Origin: CAYOYK01 sp964408185
Lineage (GTDB): Bacteria > Bacillota > Clostridia > Christensenellales > Aristaeellaceae
Direction: 5' to 3'
Assembly: GCA_964408185.1 (NCBI GenBank)
Contig: CAYOYK010000002.1
Coordinates: forward strand, 1-64,000
DNA length: 64,000 nt
This document shows positions 60,985-64,000 of the stretch, piece after piece (the first letter of the stretch is position 1; each line of letters starts with the position of its first letter). Both the position numbers and the translations under genes were made by a program. The notes under the pieces are model-generated. The model was given only the letters and a program-made list of their open reading frames with translations. It was not told the origin of the DNA and did no database searches.

Positions 60985-62808
60985 ATGAAGAAATGGTTAT
61001 GTCTGGCGCTGACGCTCCTGCTGCTGTGCGGCAGCGCGGCGGGACTGGCAACGGAGCAGGAGCCGTTTGTGGTAGGCTCGGTCACGCGGATGAACGGCGG
61101 ATTCTTTACGGATATGTGGGGGAACAACACCGCGGACATGGACGTGCGCACACTGCTGCACGGGTACGCGACGGTCGCGTGGACGTACAGCGGGGACTAC
61201 CAGTTTGACCCCAACGTGGTGCTGGACGCGACGGCGCGGCGCGAAGGCGGCAACACGCTGTACACGCTTACGCTGGCGCGCGATCTGACCTACAACGACG
61301 GAACGCCCATCACGGCGCTGGACTACGCGTTTTCTATTTTGCTCCAGTCCGCGCCGGAGATCACAGAGCTGGGCGGGCAGCCGACGGCGATGAGCCATCT
61401 GGTTGGGTACGAGGCCTATCAGGCGGGCGGGCCGTTCAGCGGCGTGCGCGTGCTGGACGAGTACACGCTGGAGCTGGCCATACAGCGGCAGGAGCTGCCG
61501 TTCTTCTACGAGCTGACCCTGCTGAACGTGACCCCGTACCCGATCTCGACGCTCGCGCCGGGCTGCGAGGTGCGGGACGACGGCAACGGCGCATACCTGT
61601 ACGGTGTAGACGCGAGCGGAAACGCCCTGTTTACGTCCGCGCTGCTCCGGCGCACGATTCTCGATCCGCTTGTCGGCTACCAGAGCCATCCGAGTGTGAC
61701 GAGCGGGCCGTATCAGCTCCTCAGCTACGATGCGGAGCAGGGCGTGGTGCAGTTTGCCGTGAACCCAAGGTACAAAGGCAACTTTGAGGGGCAAAAGCCC
61801 TCGATTGCGCGGCTCACCTTCCGGCAGGCGGACAACGCAACCATGCTGGACGAGCTGTTGGCCGGAGACATTGATTTGCTCAACAAGGTGTCGCTGGGAG
61901 AGCAGCAGACGCGCGCGGCGCAGCTGAACGGACAGAGCCTTGTGCAGACATTTACCTACCCGCGTACCGGGCTGAACTTCATCAGCTTTGCGTGCGAGCA
62001 GCCGGTAACAAGCTCGCAGGCGGTACGGCAGGCGGTGGCATACTGCATTGACGCGCAGGCGCTGTGCGACACGGTGTTTGCGGGCTACGCGATGCCGGTG
62101 TACGGCTACTACGGGCTGGGCCAGTGGATGACCCAGCAGGATACGCAGGCGCTCGTGGACAAGCTGGATCATTACGAGCTGAACCTATCGGCGGCTATCT
62201 CCGTGCTGGAGGCGGACAGCTGGACGCTCAACGCGTCGGGCGCGGCGTTCGATCCGGCGACGGACAATGTGCGCTGTCAGCTGCAGGAGGACGGCACGCT
62301 GCTCCCGCTGACGCTTAGGTGGGCTAAGCTGGAGAACAACGTGATCAGCGATGCAATCCGGGCCATGCTTGAACAAAACCTTCCGCAGGCAGGGATAGAG
62401 CTTCAGGTGACAGAGATGCCGTTTGACGATATGCTTCGCCTGTATTACCGGGAGACGGACCGCTCTGCGTACAACATGTTCCAGCTGGGAACGAACTTCC
62501 TGCAGGCGTTCGATCCTTACCTGACCTTCCACACCGGGGATGAGTATCAGGGCAGCCGCAACCAGACCGGCCTGCGCGACGAACGGCTGGAGAAGCTGGC
62601 CAGCGCGCTCCGCGCGACCGACCCCGGCGATAACGAGAGCTACTATGTCAAATGGATGGCCTTTCAGGAGTACTTCGCGCAGGTGCTCCCGCTCGTGCCC
62701 ATCTGCTCCAACGTCTACATGGACGTCGGAACGCCGTCCCTGCAGGGCTACAACCCCGCCTCTCTCTGGTCTTGGGCAAGCGCCATTTTGTATGCCACGG
62801 TGCGGTAA
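60985..62808 (+). CDS. Family 5 extracellular solute-binding protein (peptide ABC transporter type)
   Basis: 607 residues. Signal peptide MKKWLCLALTLLLLCGSAAGLA. SBP_bac_5 fold: NTLYTLTLARDLTYNDGTPITALDYAFSI, TSGPYQLLSYDAEQGVVQFAVNPRY, VRQAVAYCIDAQALCDTVF, and the C-terminal VYMDVGTPSLQGYN. The one Cys in the signal (LLLCGS) is not preceded by a normal lipobox, so lipid anchoring is doubtful. No permease or ATPase gene follows; the next gene is EF-G-like. ATG 60985 has AAAAGG 8 bases upstream; GTG 60976 is less likely. Ligand unknown, probably peptides or oligosaccharides. Confidence 0.9.
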   Translation: MKKWLCLALTLLLLCGSAAGLATEQEPFVVGSVTRMNGGFFTDMWGNNTADMDVRTLLHGYATVAWTYSGDYQFDPNVVLDATARREGGNTLYTLTLARDLTYNDGTPITALDYAFSILLQSAPEITELGGQPTAMSHLVGYEAYQAGGPFSGVRVLDEYTLELAIQRQELPFFYELTLLNVTPYPISTLAPGCEVRDDGNGAYLYGVDASGNALFTSALLRRTILDPLVGYQSHPSVTSGPYQLLSYDAEQGVVQFAVNPRYKGNFEGQKPSIARLTFRQADNATMLDELLAGDIDLLNKVSLGEQQTRAAQLNGQSLVQTFTYPRTGLNFISFACEQPVTSSQAVRQAVAYCIDAQALCDTVFAGYAMPVYGYYGLGQWMTQQDTQALVDKLDHYELNLSAAISVLEADSWTLNASGAAFDPATDNVRCQLQEDGTLLPLTLRWAKLENNVISDAIRAMLEQNLPQAGIELQVTEMPFDDMLRLYYRETDRSAYNMFQLGTNFLQAFDPYLTFHTGDEYQGSRNQTGLRDERLEKLASALRATDPGDNESYYVKWMAFQEYFAQVLPLVPICSNVYMDVGTPSLQGYNPASLWSWASAILYATVR

Positions 62809-62828
62809 AAACGAGAATCCTCTTTCAG

Positions 62829-62857
62829 GCCGGACGCATCTCTGCGCCCGGCTTTTG
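62829..62857 (+). terminator. Rho-independent terminator after the solute-binding protein
   Basis: GCCGGACGCA-TCTC-TGCGCCCGGC with one internal mismatch, followed by TTTT. The rest of the 62858-63025 spacer holds TAGAAT (62921-62926), a possible -10 for the next gene, with no clear -35. Confidence 0.8.
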
Positions 62858-63025
62858 GCTCGCTTACTTTTTGCTGTACGATTGACGAACAAAAGTCTTT
62901 TCTTTTTGAATGACATCTGGTAGAATAGAATCCGTAAATATCGTTCCCATAGTGTCGGCAGGCCGAGAGCCTCCTGTACGCATTGGTACGCCGATGGCGA
63001 AAACATATATATAGGGGGAAATATC

Positions 63026-64000
63026 ATGGCAAATTACCAAACCAAGGACATCCGCAACATCGCCCTCATGGGGCATGGCAGCGAGGGCAAGACGACGCTT
63101 ACCGAAGCCCTGCTTTTCGCTGCCGGAATGATCGACCGTCAGGGCAAGGTGGAGGATGGAACCACCGTTACCGACTTTGATCCGGAGGAAATCCGCCGCA
63201 GCATCTCCATCAGCGCCGCGACCGCTCCTATCGATTGGAACGGCAAGATGCTCAATATTATTGATGTGCCCGGTTACTTTGACTTTATCGGCGAGATGAT
63301 GGGCCCTCTGCGCGTGGCGGAGACCGCCGCTATCCTTGTCAGCGCGGTAAGCGGCATTGAGGTCGGCACCGAAAAAGCGTGGGACTATGCCGTGCAAAAC
63401 CATGTGGGCCGCATGTTTATCGTAAACCAGATGGACCGCGATCATGCCGATTTTATGAAGGTACACACCGAGCTCCACGATAAGTACGGCACCAGCGTCG
63501 TGCCCGTTATGCTGCCCATCGGCAACGGCCCTGATTTTAAGGGCGTTGTCAACGTGCTGGAAAACAAAGCCTATGAGCGCACCGGAAAGGCCCCCAAGGA
63601 GATCCCCGTGCCCGCCGATATGGCCGCTCAGATCAAGACGGCTGTGGACGAGCTGACCGAGGCTGCCGCGTCCGCCGACGACGAGCTGATGATGAAGTAC
63701 CTTGACGGCGAGGAGCTCACCCACGAGGAGATCATGGAGGGCTTCAAGGCCGGTATGATCGATGGCAGCATCGTGCCTGTGATTCCGTGCAGCGCGCTTA
63801 CCGGCGTTGGCGTTGCCAAGCTGCTGGACGTGATGGCTGATTTTCTGCCGTCCCCCAAGCGCAACGTGTTCAAGGGCATCAACCCCAAGAACGATGAAGA
63901 AATCACCCGCGCCTGCAAGGCGGAAGAGCCCTTCTCCGCGCTGGTGTTCAAGACAATTGCCGACCCGTTTGTCGGGAAGCTGTCCCTGTTTAAGGTGATG
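63026..64000 (+). CDS. EF-G-like translational GTPase, N-terminal part only
   Basis: First 325 codons; the gene continues past the window. G1 GHGSEGKTTLTEALL and the elongation-factor layout up to the start of domain II (FVGKLSLFKV) are clear. Key motifs differ from canonical EF-G: switch I RGITI is RRSISI, G3 DTPGHVDF is DVPGYFDF (the catalytic His is Tyr), and G4 NKxD is NQMD. This is the EF-G-like paralogue group found beside true EF-G in many bacteria. Its function is unsettled. GGGGG lies 7 bases before ATG 63026. Confidence 0.9.
   Translation, partial: MANYQTKDIRNIALMGHGSEGKTTLTEALLFAAGMIDRQGKVEDGTTVTDFDPEEIRRSISISAATAPIDWNGKMLNIIDVPGYFDFIGEMMGPLRVAETAAILVSAVSGIEVGTEKAWDYAVQNHVGRMFIVNQMDRDHADFMKVHTELHDKYGTSVVPVMLPIGNGPDFKGVVNVLENKAYERTGKAPKEIPVPADMAAQIKTAVDELTEAAASADDELMMKYLDGEELTHEEIMEGFKAGMIDGSIVPVIPCSALTGVGVAKLLDVMADFLPSPKRNVFKGINPKNDEEITRACKAEEPFSALVFKTIADPFVGKLSLFKVM

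Noticed and set aside
49340..61051. Giant antisense open frame as a real gene
   Set aside because: It lies opposite a well-supported domain-rich gene, has no start signals or recognisable domains, and fits GC-rich codon bias. Kept only as a composition curiosity.

Overview
The window looks like chromosomal DNA from an endospore-forming, GC-rich member of the Clostridia. The evidence is a complete eight-gene spoIIIA operon, a HrcA/CIRCE heat-shock operon, short-form HisG with HisZ, many TTG and GTG starts with strong Shine-Dalgarno sequences, and SigA-like promoters. A Christensenellales-type gut organism is my guess from the gene mix, not something the sequence proves. No tRNA, rRNA, CRISPR array, transposase or prophage was recognised.

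Layout. 1-2.34 kb (minus): hrcA-grpE-dnaK with a perfect CIRCE and promoter; dnaK is cut by the window edge. 2.37-3.7 kb: hemW. 3.7-4.1 kb: a small membrane protein. 4.1-9.5 kb (minus): an L,D-transpeptidase gene followed by spoIIIAA-AH, preceded by a SigE-like promoter. 9.6-11.4 kb: lepA. 11.5-17.8 kb: a beta-mannan oligosaccharide phosphorolysis operon (cellobiose/mannobiose 2-epimerase, phosphohexomutase, LacI regulator, two GH130 phosphorylases) with a 10-bp operator-like word repeated at both ends. 17.9-20.3 kb: an aldose-1-epimerase-like protein and a MalY/PatB-type lyase. 20.3-20.95 kb: an apparently N-terminally truncated gene. 21.0-23.0 kb: a Gfo/Idh/MocA oxidoreductase and an LpxD-like acyltransferase. 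23.2-34.4 kb: a tightly packed run of ppk, cysE, cysS, a ComEA-like gene, leuA, then sugar transferase, epimerase and three glycosyltransferases. 34.4-36.1 kb: a secreted five-domain Ig-like (Big_2) protein. 36.3-44.6 kb: a complete ten-gene histidine operon, hisZGDCBHAF(IE) plus a PHP phosphatase. 44.7-46.1 kb: a MATE transporter.

46.1-60.9 kb is the accessory part. An AT-rich, mostly non-coding stretch with five copies of TGTAACC/GGTTACA leads into a single 4,689-residue secreted protein. That protein has a signal peptide, a pilin-type isopeptide domain, Cna-B-like domains, and about 41 tandem MucBP-like modules of three alternating subclasses. It has no recognisable LPXTG-type anchor. A secreted family 5 solute-binding protein without a lipobox follows. 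The window ends in an EF-G-like GTPase whose conserved G3 histidine is a tyrosine.

The strongest candidates for something new are the giant modular surface protein with its upstream dyad repeats and unanchored tail, the self-contained mannan phosphorolysis regulon, and the L,D-transpeptidase placed at the head of the spoIIIA operon.
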